Assembly (NCBI RefSeq): GCF_910589235.1
Contig: NC_060957.1
Span: forward strand, 13,296,867-13,360,866
From: Vespa crabro
Lineage: Eukaryota > Arthropoda > Insecta > Hymenoptera > Vespidae
Direction of reading: 5' to 3'
Length of the DNA: 64,000 nt
The translations under genes were made by a program, and so were the position numbers. A model generated the notes under the pieces. The model was not told where the DNA came from and made no database searches. It saw only the letters and a program-made list of their open reading frames with translations. Position 1 is the first letter of the stretch, and each line of letters opens with the position of its first letter. Shown here one piece after another: positions 37,957-50,600 of the stretch.

Positions 37957-38668
37957 ATTTGATTAGTTGAGCTAAATCAGATCGAATTGTTTCGATTAAA
38001 TTCTTAATTGATTTAGAACGAAATGAGACTAGTTTATTATGAAAGCCGTCTCGTCTGGTTTTCCTTTTTTTCTTTCGCTTGAAAAAAAAAGCGAAGAACA
38101 AGGAGAAAAGGAAAAAGAAAAAGAAGAAACAAGAAAAGAAAAGTGAAAAATTTGTCGTTCATTCGAACGCGTTACACGATATTTATTACACCATCAAACA
38201 ATTCCAACTTCCGTGAACGTCTGCATGGCATTGCTTTTTTATTTTCTCACTCCCTTTTTTCTTTTCTTCTTCTTTATTTATTATTCTTTTTCTTTATTTT
38301 TTTCTTTTCTTTTCTTTTTTTTTTTTATTTTGTTTCTCTTTTTCAAGAACATTAAATGGAATATCCTGAATGTAACAAATCTCTTCACAACGTGTGCACT
38401 TGCGCCGTTAATGGTATAAAAAAAAAAAAGAAGAAGGAAAAAAATAGGTGAAAAAGCGAGAGAGAGAGAGAGAAGGGGGAGGGGAAGGGAAAAAAGAGAA
38501 AGAAACGAGGATCTCTCAACATCAAGATAAATTCATGTACGACTTTCGTGGAATTTTGTTCCCATTAGAAATGCATATAGTAATCAAGAAGTTTAATGAA
38601 AACCGTCGGGACTCGCGAAAGCGACCAATTTCATACAAAGGAAAAAAGAAAAACAATAATAATAATGC

Positions 38669-38700
<32 letters not shown>

Positions 38701-39158
38701 GGAAAGACGACAATGGCTCTTTCGTGGACATATATCTTTTTTTTTTTTTACCGTGATAATTTAGTCATCTGTCAGTGAAATAAATGTGAAATAATTATAT
38801 CATCAATTTCAAGAGATAAAGGATGATAAAGATTTGATATTAGAAAAAAGAAAAATGAAAAAATAAAAATGAGACGGGTATGTATATATATATATATTAA
38901 AAACATATGTGTATATTTTATATATTTATGTAAAATTACAAAAAAAAAAAAAATGTATCTATATATAAAATTGTTATAAAATGTAAAAGAAGATAAAGGA
39001 TTTTAGTTACGATGAGTAAAAAAAAAAAAGGGATTCGTAAAGGGTTTCAAAGTGAACCAAGTGTTCGAATGACCCTTCAAAAGTGTGATATATATTTACA
39101 GAGGTACATCGATTTTAAATTCGATATTCCACGTAAAACCGTACGTTTGGCTCAACAA

Positions 39159-39208
<50 letters not shown>

Positions 39209-40015
39209 ACTCTTTCTCTTTCTCTTTTTCTCAATTTCCACGAAATTCGTAAAACAGAATGACAGAATTGTAGTACCGGATGAAAAGGAGCACTTTCAAC
39301 GTTGGGTTTTCCATTCGCACATTTTTTAATACTCGAAGTTCCTCATTGTTCGGTGAGAAGCGAAAATAGAAAATATGAAAAATAACATGGAAGGGGATGT
39401 TCTTCCTATCACTAATTAAACTTTCAAACGTAATGCTACATAATTATATACTTTAAAATGCAATTTCTCCTTATGTACCTTAACGCATAATTATACAGTA
39501 TATATATATATATATATAATACGCACATCATCCGCGGATTTACGAAAATGAAATATTTACGAGTTAAAAGCAAAAAAAGACGGGGGAAAAAGAAAAGAAA
39601 CAAAAAAAAGTAGAAAAAAGAAAAAACGAAGTGAATAATTCGAAGGAAGAGCGAGCACGTGTTTTTTCTCTTATTTTTTTTTTTTTTTTTTTGTAATTAT
39701 CAAAGAAGATGAGAGACGAATTTCGCAATGAAAAAAAGAAAAAAAAAAAAAAAAGAAAAGAAAAATAAAAAAAAAATAAAATAAAAGAAAGATAGACCGA
39801 AAACCAAAGCGAAAAGTGAAAAAAAAAAAAAAAAAGAAGAAGTATATTGTAGAAGGGTCGTCCCGTTCTCTCTTACCAGTCACCAACCTCCCACTAAGGA
39901 TCATCCATCCCTCTTACCCTCTTTACTAACCACCCTGTCCCTTCTTTTTCATTCCCCTTCAAACCTCTTTATCAAGAAGCCGCAGGGCTTGGTATGAAGC
40001 GACGAGTATACTTAC
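34949..40015. other. Proximal part of the last intron of the minus-strand ECM gene, upstream of the nested gene
   Basis: It would contain the promoter of the nested gene, but no TATA or initiator could be assigned. Repeats: (CT)n 35220-35252 and 35366-35392, (TTC)n 35449-35476, (AAT)n 35862-35900, (CGA)n 36243-36296, (CT)n 36471-36501, (GA)n 36903-36931, poly-T 37177-37202, (TA)n 37782-37829, (GA)n 37913-37951, (CT)n 39160-39204 and long poly-A/T. Complex sequence at 36170-36460, 36600-36720, 36940-37120, 37450-37740 and 39040-39150 gave no confident exon. Confidence 0.55.
35525..35671 (+). other. Orphan exon-like segment on the plus strand
   Basis: A poly-T tract ending TTTTTTAG precedes 35525, and CGGTTTC before GTAAGT ends the segment at 35671. 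The 147 bases are open in a phase 1-1 frame (49 codons) containing C-R-F-T-R-Q-G-S-T-F-D-F-C. It matches none of the domains seen elsewhere and no partner exon was identified, so it may be chance. Confidence 0.2.
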
Positions 40016-40310
40016 AATCTCCAATAGGATAGGCCATCGAGGAGGAGATCCGTGAAGAAGAAGCAGAAGAAGAAGAAGAAGATGAGGAAGAAGATGATGC
40101 TGAGGAAGAAGAAGAAGAAGAAGGTAGAAGAGGAGGAGGTGGTGGTGGTGGAGCTCGAGGTTGGTTTCTCTGTACTGGATGGATCTCGTGATAAGCTGCC
40201 CTCGCGTCTTGATAACCATTCTGCCGATGTTCCCGATAAGCACGCTGTACGGCATACGCCCCTGAGAAGATCCTGGTGTACCTTAGATAGCAACCGCTTG
40301 GTATCTGCCA
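40016..40310 (-). CDS. Minus-strand ECM gene: Tyr/Arg tail with poly-Pro and poly-Ser
   Basis: The exon runs from acceptor GATTTACAG (phase 0) to the strong donor GTAAGTATAC (phase 1), 98 codons plus one base. It opens W-Q-I-P-S-G-C-Y-L-R-Y and continues with basic and Tyr-rich sequence (A-Y-R-E-H-R-Q-N-G-Y-Q-D-A-R). Then come seven prolines and about 25 serines interrupted by Ala, encoded by a (TTC)n-like tract. No known domain. The poly-Ser tract is repeat-driven and probably length-polymorphic; read on the plus strand it gives a spurious Glu-rich frame. If the donor were not used, translation would end 13 codons later at a stop. Confidence 0.7.
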
Positions 40311-40499
40311 CTGTAAATCGAATTATTTCTTTCACGAGCTTCCTACTTTCTATATATATATATATATATATCTTTCTCTTTTTCTCTCTTTCTCTTTCTC
40401 TCTCTCACACTCACTCTCTCTTTCTTGGTCTCTGTCTTTTTCGTTACAATAAAGTGAGTAGACTCTCATAAAAAGATAGAGACAAAGATAGAGGGTGAT

Positions 40500-40555
<56 letters not shown>

Positions 40556-40590
40556 GGGGAAAAAAAAGATTGTGTGACATGAAAACTCAC
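40311..40590 (-). other. Short intron in the tail of the minus-strand ECM gene
   Basis: A 280-nt GT-AG intron, phase 0, containing (TA)n at 40352-40370 and (GA)n at 40503-40548. Nothing else was seen. Confidence 0.7.
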
Positions 40591-40665
40591 CCCATAAGCG
40601 GAAGTCGGCATCGGTTGGGGTGGTCTTCCGGGACACATCAACATTCTCCTCCGGTAAATTCTCGG
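40591..40665 (-). CDS. Minus-strand ECM gene: 25-codon basic tail exon
   Basis: Acceptor CGTCGTTTAG and donor GTGAGT bound exactly 25 codons in phase 0-0. The peptide starts P-R-I-Y-R-R-R-M-L-M-C-P-G-R-P-P-Q-P-M-P. The R-R-R run could be a proprotein-convertase-type basic site; this is speculation. It joins in frame to the exons on both sides. Confidence 0.7.
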
Positions 40666-41221
40666 CTAAACGACGAAATAAGTGCGAACGTAAGATCTTC
40701 TAATATATATATATATATATATTTTTTTTTTTTTAATGGAATTGAGCGTGAACGAAAGAGAACGGAGAAAAGATATCAGGTAATAATAGAAGTAACGACG
40801 GAGAGATATTTATCGAACGTTTTTTTTTTCCTTTTTTTCTTGTTCTTCACAGTTAATTATTTCATATATCGAGTATCAAATATCTTTCATATATCAGATT
40901 ACAAATATCTTTTCGTGGGATAAATTTTTCTTGTCTTCTTTTCTTTGTCTTTTCTTTTTTTTTTTTCTTTTTTTTTTTTCTTTTTTTCTTCTCTCTTCCT
41001 CTTATGCGTCGTAGATATGATGGACGATATTTTAATTACGACGATTTTACTACATATCGAATGATTCTTTTACACGATGTTACACGAATATTATAAGAAA
41101 AATATTTCTAGTACGATTTTATAAGAACGAATAATGATTTTATTTAATATCTGATTTTGTTTTTTCTTTTTTCTTTTTTTTTTCTTTTTTTTGTCAAGAT
41201 AATTCGACAAAGATGGATATA

Positions 41222-41258
<37 letters not shown>

Positions 41259-41377
41259 TGTCGAATGATTTTATATAAGCGACGAATATTTTCTTTTAGA
41301 TAATTTAATTTTCTTTTTCTTCTTCTTTTTGTCTCAGATATAATAAGACAATAACGAAGAGATAAATATTTAAATGG

Positions 41378-41421
<44 letters not shown>

Positions 41422-42149
41422 ATAATTTAATATAAGAAAGAATACTTTTCAGTTTGATATTATTCAAGACAATTTTATACCGGGCGATTTCATACATCGA
41501 ATATTTCAACGATTTCGCACCGTTGTACCGTATCTGTTTTCTTTCGTGGAAAAATTCTGGATACCCATTTTGATATCCATTCGACGTCTTTTCTTATACG
41601 AAAAGACAAGCGGAGTTTGTGTACGTACAACCTCTTGAATTCTTTCAACCGGGATATCGTCCGAGTATGTAACTATAGGAAGCGAATTGACAGGCCGATA
41701 AAAATGTCTCTATACTTTTTCATTTTTCCACTAGGATTTTCGTATTTTCTGCTATAACATTGCAGTTGCCGTTTGCCGTTACCGTTTCTGCTTCGAACTT
41801 TTGACTTTTCATACTCCCGTAGACCAAAAATGTCTACGATATAGTCACATATGAATTTACACGGAATTCCGGCTACAAGCCAAACTGAACTAAACTAGTT
41901 TCGAATAATGATACCGAGAAATAGTTATGCGAAAACTTTCCTTCCAGAAGAGAACGATCAAAGTGTATTAATAATTTATTCTCGAGTTATTATACTCTCA
42001 TTTCTATTTATAGTTAATATCGCGATTCTGTGAATATTATTTTTCTTTTTTTCTTTTGTTTTTTCTTTTTTTGTTTGTTTGTTTGTTTGTCTCAGTTTAC
42101 TTCAACATAACATTATTCGATTTAATAAATAACGATAATAATAATACTA

Positions 42150-42209
<60 letters not shown>

Positions 42210-42764
42210 TTTAATGTAATAAATTTTAAATACACGAATTATTCATTAAATTTTGAACGAGTAAAGTGAATACGTTTAAATAAAGAGAAAAGAAATAAAT
42301 AGAATAACAAAAGAAAAAAGAAAAAAGAAAAAAAAAGAAAAGAATTTTCAAATACATACATACATACAAACATTGACATTTGTTTCTTGGAAAGAACGCT
42401 TTTCGATATCCGAACAGTTATCGTTGTACTCGATACGATTTCGATGATTAAAAATTTCTCGAGATAATCCCGATCAGAGTTTTACGATGGAATCGTTGAA
42501 GAGAAAAGAAAAAAAAAAAAACAAAAAAAAATACGAGAAAACAGAAAAAGGAAATAAAGAAAGGAAAAATAAAAAGGATAAAAAGTGAAGGGAGAGAGAG
42601 AGAGAGAGAGGGAGAGAGAGAGTTAAGAATCGAGAGAACAAAATGGAATTATGTTTTTACTCGATGAAAGGAGAAAGAAGGAGATAGATACAATCGGGTT
42701 CAAGAGACTTTCAAGCTTACGTAAAAGCCATTCGCGATCTCCAATATGTTTTCTTTCAACTCAC
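40666..42764 (-). other. Intron of the minus-strand ECM gene
   Basis: A 2.1-kb GT-AG intron, phase 0. It holds poly-T tracts, (TA)n at 41217-41238 and 41383-41418, and a long (AAT)n at 42136-42208. Complex sequence at 41440-41960 shows no recognisable exon. Confidence 0.7.
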
Positions 42765-42790
42765 CTCGGAATCCTGTCGTTGGTCGGATT
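42765..42790 (-). CDS. Minus-strand ECM gene: 26-nt microexon
   Basis: CGTAAATTTTCAG precedes and GTGAGTTGAA follows a 26-nt segment. It completes the phase-1 codon left by the exon at 44162 (GAA, Glu) and ends in phase 0 for the exon at 40665. It adds E-S-D-Q-R-Q-D-S-E directly after the second HYR domain. Splice signals on both sides are near consensus and the phases fit on both sides, the main evidence for so short an exon. Confidence 0.7.
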
Positions 42791-44161
42791 CTGAAAATTT
42801 ACGAGAGAAAAAAGACGATAATTTCGATTAATTTCTCTTAAACGTTCGTCTTAAATATAAAAAAGATTTAAGAAATTTATGGAGTATAAAATACTTTTTA
42901 TATCTTTTTTCTTTTCATTTCTTCTTTTTTTTTTTTTTTTTCTCTCTCTCCTTTTATTTTCAACAATCTCCTTGAAAATTAACGTTCTTATTTTTATCAA
43001 AAATTTTCTTTTCCAATTTATTTCTACTCATTGATTAATTAATGTAACATTATAATAAAATAGATAATAGAGAAAAAGTATAATGATGATTGATTTAGAT
43101 AAAATAATCTTTCAAATGATCGAGATCGATCTATACTTTGTAATTTAACAAACGGATTTAATTTTACCCTGTATATATATATATATATATATATACGTGA
43201 TTTGTTCTTATGTGTGTGTGTGTGTGTGTGTTAAGATAGAGAATCGATATTATACGTACGGTCGAAACATAATCGTTCGTAATTAATTAACGAGATTATT
43301 GTGAACATTGAATATTCGACGGAACGTTGTTTCATTTAGAATGGATCATTCAATTTCAATGAATATCACATTATACTATTAAATCCGTCATCGAATTACT
43401 ATCTATGTAAGATAAACGTCGACTTTAATTTTTAATTCGAGAATATCCATTAGAACAATGGATTTCCTTAAGCTTTGAACATTTTTTAACGATATATATA
43501 TATATATACATATATTTTTTTTCTATTTTTAATGCTGAGTTAAAATGTTCAAACTGATTTTACGCTTGCAAGACCGTAATGCATTTGGTTATAACAGGAT
43601 TTGTCATCCTGTGACCACGGAAAACGTAAAATATCACTTTAGACTAATTATGTAGATACATATATACGTATTTATATACACACACATATATATATATATA
43701 TAATGTATGTATGTATACTATTGCGTTTTGGAGGAGCTAACCATTTCGACGATGTTACAAAAATCGATTATACATGTATGACGTGATAAATTTCAGGTAC
43801 GTAAATTAAAAAAGAAGATGATCGCAATAACCAACGAAATTATTAATACAATTTGAAATATTATTGTCATATTTATGTAGACAGTTAAATAAATAAAAAA
43901 AAAAAAAAAAAAAAAAAAAAGAAGAAAGGATAAGAATAAATAGATAAATAAAACATGAAAAAAAAGAAAAAGAAAAAAAGAAAAATGTATAAAAGGAAGA
44001 AGGAAAAAAGAAAAGCTACGGTCAGAATTAATTTTCTTCAACGTTGATCATCCGTGATAACATAATGTATAACATTATTGTTTAATATCGTGTATGTGGT
44101 TTCTCCAAGGTCGTATTTATCCTAAACAATTTCGTAACATTTACCCATTGCATAAATTTAC
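42791..44161 (-). other. Intron of the minus-strand ECM gene
   Basis: A 1.4-kb intron, phase 1. It contains poly-T at 42926-42942, (TA)n at 43173-43194, (GT)n at 43211-43230, (TA)n at 43493-43510 and 43685-43702, and poly-A at 43897-43920. No additional exon was seen. Confidence 0.7.
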
Positions 44162-44264
44162 CTCGAACGTGTACGGAGAAATGGCATTCGGCCTGATTTC
44201 CGGCAGCATCGGAAGCGATGTAGCGTACGTTGTGTACCCCAGGATACATCAGTTGTCCTGGTTC
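44162..44264 (-). CDS. Minus-strand ECM gene: second HYR domain, last half
   Basis: Acceptor TTTCCATGATAG, phase 0, and donor GTAAAT, phase 1. The exon encodes V-R-Y-I-A-S-D-A-A-G-N-Q-A-E-C-H-F-S-V-H-V, an exact HYR C-terminal signature (A-S-D-A-A-G-N, then C-x-F-x-V). It pairs with 47174-47313 to make HYR2 and is the counterpart of plus-strand exon 21790-21900. Unlike that exon it does not stop but splices on. Confidence 0.92.
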
Positions 44265-44411
44265 CTATCATGGAAACGCAGAGAGCATTAACTTTTCACG
44301 TTATCCGCCTGGTGTGGTTGCTTTGAGATTGAAATATTAGGAGCCTTTAGCGATAACCGCAAAGCCACCTCTTCCATTATCCACGTGGTATACTTCATGA
44401 TATACAAATTA

Positions 44412-44445
<34 letters not shown>

Positions 44446-44931
44446 CCCTCTCTTTCTCTATCTGTCCCTTTATTTATTTCTTTTTTTCAATTTTTCTCTT
44501 ACTCCCACTATACGTATTTTTTATCTTTCCTCGAATTAAAATTTGTTATCTCTTTGAAACCAACAAAAGTTCATACTTGTTTTGAGAAATTTTTAACGAA
44601 TTATTTCAAATCAAATGGCATATTAAAAATCGTGATCATTCCGATTGTGCAGATAAGAGGGAGGTATGAGGAAGTTATGTATTAATCGGTAGTAATTTAA
44701 TAATGAATTATTTCTATAATATTTATATATTATAATATTAGATAAAGATTAAAGGAGAAACGATTTTATAATGAATTATTTATATAATATTTGTTGTTAT
44801 TAATTGTAATATATAAAAATCAAATTGTAGAATGACGTAATTATTAAATGAATTATTTCAAACGCGACATATTTAAAATCGAGATTTTTCTAATGGCTAA
44901 ACAATAGATTATAAATTAAGTATTATTATTG

Positions 44932-44971
<40 letters not shown>

Positions 44972-46350
44972 TACTTACAAATTATAATATTTAAAATTAT
45001 AAATTATAACATATAAATATCAAATGTTAGATGTTAGATAATTAATGATTTATCTTATTTTAAACGACTATCTTACCTTTTTTTTTTCCATTTCTATTGA
45101 TTTTTATATCTCGTCAAATTGTTCTTATAAAATATATCTACATGTTAATCGAGAAAGAGATCAGTAACGTTGAATATATTAACGTATGTATCCCCATTTA
45201 AGATAAAATTCATTCAATTTATACTATTTCAATTTTTAAATAGAAATTTAATCGAATATGATCATCAAGCAATCGTCTTAAGATTAATTTCATTAAGACA
45301 TATGTATGAAATTAAATGTTCAATTTATTAATCATATAATTTCTTCGATGCTTTTTGAAATAATGTATTTACGTTTGAACGACGATGTGAACGGTATCAC
45401 TTTTGGAATAGTATCATTATTTTTATCTCGAACGTCAATTTCTACGATAACGTATATATAAATATATATGAGACTGTTTACAGAAAGTTTAACGAACAGT
45501 ACGTGTGAAACGAGAAGCAATCATCGTTAGATGAGTGAATTAAGTTGGATGAATTCTCTAAATGAGTGAGAGATAGAAGGAGAGAGAAGGGGAGAGAGAG
45601 AGAGAGAGAGAGAGATAGTAGATCGATGACTAATCATGAGCGAAAATTTTCAACTTAAGGCACTTTTGAACGAGGCAAGATAAAAAGAAGAGATTGAAGA
45701 AGAAAATATATAAAAAAAAAAAGAAACCAAAAAAAAAACAAAAAAAAAAAAAAAACAAAAATAAAAATAAACGAAAAAAAATTAGGAATAAGAAAATAAG
45801 AAGAAGAAATAAAGGGGGCTGGGTGAGCGGGGGGAGGGAAAAGAGAGAGAATAAAGAACTCCGCAGGATTTTATTTTTTTGTCCCCTACCACCCTTCCAC
45901 CCTTTTGTTAATCTCAGCTCTCTATCTTAAGTCTCTCTATGTCTCTGTCTCTCTCTCTTTCTCTCTCTCTCTCTCTCACTCCTTTTTTCTTTTTTTTTTT
46001 TCTGCTCTATCTTTTCGGTATCTTCGAAAATGCCCTTCGAGTAATTAATGAACGAAATCTCGAAGAACTGGGAGATAAGCGCGCGAGATTGGTAAGTTCG
46101 ATCGTTAAGCGAGACTTTTAATAAAGCTCTCGTTTCACCCTACCTCTCTACCCTCCCTCCTACCCCACACCCCTCCTTCTCCCCTTAAAAAAAAAAAAAA
46201 AAAAAAGAGAGAAAAAAGAAAGAAGAAGAAGAGTAGTGAATGGAAGGGGAAAGGGTTGAAATAAAGAAGAGAAGTGGAACCGCTTGTTAAGGTTTCGTAC
46301 TAACGCCCTTTAAACGCTCGTCTTCGTAATAAAACTCTGGGACAGAGAAT

Positions 46351-46408
<58 letters not shown>

Positions 46409-46682
46409 TGGAGAAGATGAGCTTTTCTTGCCGCAAGCTTGTAAACTCTTTAACAGAAAGGGAGATACATTTCTTTCTTTCTTTTCTTTTTCTTTTTTTT
46501 TTTTTTTCTTTTCCCTTTTTCTCCACTTGGATAATCTATTATCTGAAATTTTAATTTTTTCCTTTTATTTTCATTCCGTATTATACATTATATATCTTCT
46601 ATTTTTATGATATATAAATTTCTTTGATCGTATTACAAGTTGTTATAACGTCATTATAATATATAAGAAAAAGTAGTAATTT

Positions 46683-46736
<54 letters not shown>

Positions 46737-47173
46737 ACATATATAAATATTACTAATTTTATATATACATTTTTTTTTATATATAAAAAATAATATAACT
46801 GAATATGATATAATTTCTTAAAAAGAGAATAATCATGTAATTCTATTATTAATTAAATAATTTTATCATAGTATTTAATGTATATTATATATTATAATAA
46901 AATATATACTTTGATATGAGTAATAATATAATTGAATATGATATAATTTCTTAAAAAGAAAATGATTATATAATTTTATTATTATTAAAAAAAATTTTTC
47001 TGTTCTTTTTTTTTTTTTTTTTTTTTTCTTTGCATAATTTCCTGTATTATTACGTATAATTATTTTCGTTTTTTTTTCTATCTTTTCCTCATTCTCTCTC
47101 TTTCTCTATCCATCTATCTCTCTATCTATTTTCCTCTTTATTCCTCTCAGAAAAGCAATGCTGTTTTACTCAC
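44265..47173 (-). other. Intron splitting HYR2 of the minus-strand gene
   Basis: A 2.9-kb intron, phase 0, at the same position as the intron in the plus-strand paralogue. Contents: degenerate repeats around GAATTATTTCAAA (about 44598-45060), (CT)n 44414-44441, (GA)n 44935-44966, poly-A 45712-45760, (CT)n 45950-45978, C-rich and poly-A 46140-46206, (GA)n 46348-46402, (TA)n 46690-46732, and the tandem pair at 46791-46983. Confidence 0.75.
46791..46983. repeat. Tandem duplication, period about 133 bp
   Basis: A 60-base AT-rich segment containing GAATATGATATAATTTCTTA occurs at 46791-46850 and again at 46924-46983 with few differences. Confidence 0.85.
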
Positions 47174-47313
47174 CCTCGTTTTGTAAATTCTCTCGACTCC
47201 GACGTTGTCGGTGAACGTAGGTTCCTGCCAGAATATCAAACGATTTGGCTCGCCTGGACTTAAGCGCACTTCAAAGGATGTCGGGCAGGTCGAAACTTTA
47301 GGATTCTCAGTGT
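47174..47313 (-). CDS. Minus-strand ECM gene: second HYR domain, first half
   Basis: Acceptor TGATTTTCAG, phase 1, and donor GTGAGT, phase 0. The peptide has C-P-T-S-F-E-V, then L-I-F-W-Q-E-P-T-F-T-D-N-V-G-V, the standard first half of a HYR domain. It aligns directly with plus-strand exon 16655-16785, including the intron position. Confidence 0.93.
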
Positions 47314-47438
47314 CTGAAAATCAGAGTAAACGTAATGTGAGAGATACATAGATATCTACATACATTACATACCTATCCAAATGTTAATATGTACAATATA
47401 ATCTATATCTTCACATAATATTTAATCGTACTGGATGT

Positions 47439-47502
<64 letters not shown>

Positions 47503-48260
47503 TTGAGATAAAAGAAAAAAAAGAAACAAACAAATATTATTTCAATCACAAAATCCATATTAAACGGTTTCCATTTATTTCAATAGAAAAGAAAGAAGGA
47601 AACATCATTAGTTTTGTTAAACGTTTAGATTAAAAAAAAAAAGAAAAAAGAAAAAAAAAAAAAATTTATAAAACATCACGTTTATTGAAATAGGAAAAAC
47701 ATTAAAGAGGAAACGAAAGAAAAATTTGATCTTTTTTGTTCTTTTTTTGTTTTTCTTAAAATTTTCTAAGGAATAAAATGTGTGATCGAACGTTATTCAT
47801 TGATTACATCAGTCAATTTCTCAATAAATATACATGAACGTAAAAATACACGGACACACACAAAAACGAAGTTACGAGAGCCATAGAGTTCTTTTTACTT
47901 TCCGTTTAAAATTCTTTCTCGACAACAACGATGAAAGACCATAACGATAAACATTAACCGCAACGAGTCTCTTAAGAAACCAACGAGTGCGCTGGCTTTT
48001 TCTTTAACGAGATTAGTAAACCGAAAACTCTTTGCGGTGAAAAGAGTCGAATAATATGAAGATGGCCATTAAAAGATGATCATGAAAATTTCACTATTAC
48101 TTGCTTCCTTGAATATAATTTATCTATTCGTTTTATTTATTAAACAAGAAATAAATATTTATTTATATTTTATAATAAAATATATGGACAAATCGAATTA
48201 GACATTTTAAATATATGTACGTAACATATATTTTTACAATATATGTAAAAAAAAATTAAA

Positions 48261-48372
48261 TAAATTTCAATACAAATATTTTTTTAATTATCCTCCATCC
48301 GCGTGATACATAATTTTACAATAAATATTTATTCACAAATCGTATAAAATCTATATGTGTTTGCGTATGAGT

Positions 48373-48403
<31 letters not shown>

Positions 48404-48511
48404 AAAAGAAAACAAATTTCCATACAAATTTTTCATCATTATCTTCCATAGGCATGTTATATCATTTTACAATAAATACGTATCTATAAATCATAGAAAA
48501 TTTATCTCAAG
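48261..48511. repeat. Tandem duplication, period about 157 bp, split by (GT)n
   Basis: Segments at 48261-48354 and 48411-48511 share the order ATACAAAT, ATTATC(C/T)TCCAT, ATTTTACAATAAATA, then CTATAAATC-like sequence. A (GT)n tract separates them. Confidence 0.65.
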
Positions 48512-48880
48512 AAAGAAAAGTTTACATAAAAATATTATGTATAAAAATATCATAACACAAAAAACTATCCTAATTCTATTCATCGTCTATTCATCCTTAG
48601 ATAAATAATTGCAAGCTACCATAATCTATTTACCTTAACTTGTTTATTATATCCGTGGCCTTTGACCTTTCTCGTCATTCTTACCTTACAGTTCCATATT
48701 ATCATACAATTCCTCTCCCCCCCCCCAGGAAAACTAAGTTAAGTCAAATAAACAGTCCTTAAGGGATGCGTCAATGATGATGAAGAAAAAAATGAAAAAA
48801 AGTAAAAAAAGAAAAAAAAAGGGAAAAAATAAAAAATTGATATAAAACGAATCAATAATATATAAACACGTATCATTTCG

Positions 48881-48911
<31 letters not shown>

Positions 48912-49930
48912 GTCAAAACGATGAACCGATAGGCCTTTGAAAACAAGCAAGGTTTTTCGAAAACTTTTGGAATGATTAATTAAACGGAGTTTTGATGGTG
49001 AGGTATAGTTTATCAGAAGGAACCCGTAAAGTTCAACGTTGTATATACAAACGTAACAATCGATTGGTACGGTTGACCGATCTTCTTTCTTCATCTCTAT
49101 CATCTTAAATAAAGTAGGAGAGAGGAAGAACAGCATCCGTCCACTCCTAACGCAAGAAAGGAGAAAAAGTTTTCTTTGAAGGCGTATCGAATCTACCCTT
49201 CATCCCCTACCAATCCACCAATCCTCTCATCCCCTTCACTCCAACAATCTTCCTATAACCTTCATTCCCCAAACCTTCCAATACTCTCATTTCATCTTCC
49301 TTCCACTAAAGTTTCAACCACAATCAAATCTCTCCCCACTATTCTTTATTAACGACGCGACGACTACTACGAAAGACGAACTTCTTTCACCGCAGGATAT
49401 CGCGCTCGAGTGGGTTCCCTCTTCGAACGTTTCACGATCTACAATCGGTTAAATTCAACGTTTAATATCTTTCTTATCTTACGTTAAATTCGTTTACGAT
49501 CGTTATCAACTTTCTTCGATGATTCGTAGATCGATATTATCGAATCGATTATTTCTTCCTCCTTTTCTTTTACTTTTTCCTTTTCTTCTGCTTCAACTTC
49601 CTCTATTTCACGTTTTAGTTTTATTCCTTTATTTTCTCCATTTCTTTTTCTTTTCTTTTTTCATTTGCCTACTTTTTCTTTTTTCCCTTTTACACAGTTT
49701 AACTTTCGTCGTACGTTCGACGTAATTTTAAATGTCGAATAGTATATATTATTTATAATGATCGTTTAACTATTAAGAGATTAATTTTAATTAATATTCC
49801 TTTCTTTTTTTTTTTTTTTAATTATTTCTCTTTCTTTTGGAATAGTAAGATGATATTAGAGTTTCATCGATTAATAAAACAAATCAATCTCGTATTATTA
49901 ATAATATGACTACATTTTTATTTTCTTTTG

Positions 49931-49966
<36 letters not shown>

Positions 49967-49967
<1 letters not shown>

Positions 49968-50071
49968 AAATTAATATATTTTTGAAATATCTTCATAAAA
50001 ATATTGATCGTATATTTTACTAATTAATTATTGGTTATCATTACAAGTTTTGCTGTGACGAGTAACTTAAT

Positions 50072-50112
<41 letters not shown>

Positions 50113-50498
50113 TCTTTTATATATAACAGAATGATACCAATATTTTTGAAGTATTAAAAAAGTCATAAAAAACATATGCCCAATATTTCAATAATTAATC
50201 ATCAATAAGAACAAGAGATCGTTAACAAGAATTTATGAATTTAAATATTAGCTATGATGAATAAAATTACGATATACGTTTTTATCTTCTTTTATTTTTT
50301 TATTTTTTTTTTATTTTTTCATTTTTCTATAGCACAATGAAATCAATATTTTGGAAGTATTAAAAAGGTCATAAAAAATCAGTATTCAATATTCTAATAA
50401 TTAATCATCAAGCAATAAATCAAATAAAACGTTAACAAGATTTATTTATTATTCGTTCATTTAAAGTTCAGCTTTAACAAATAACTGAACCATATACA

Positions 50499-50553
<55 letters not shown>

Positions 50554-50600
50554 CAGAATAATAACAATATTTTTAATCCATTAAAAAAGTCATAAAAAAA
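49967..50600. repeat. Tandem repeat, 3-4 units of about 206-221 bp
   Basis: GAAGTATTAAAAA(A/G)GTCATAAAAAA-like sequence recurs with its upstream CAATATTTT block at 50125-50172, 50331-50378 and 50552-50599. A diverged copy starts near 49967. Between copies there are shared AATTAATCATCAA and GTTAACAAGA segments and variable (TA)n. Confidence 0.8.

Noticed and set aside
40052..40190. Glu-rich plus-strand frame
   Set aside because: It is antisense to the poly-Ser/poly-Pro exon of the minus gene, which has consensus splice sites and matching phases.
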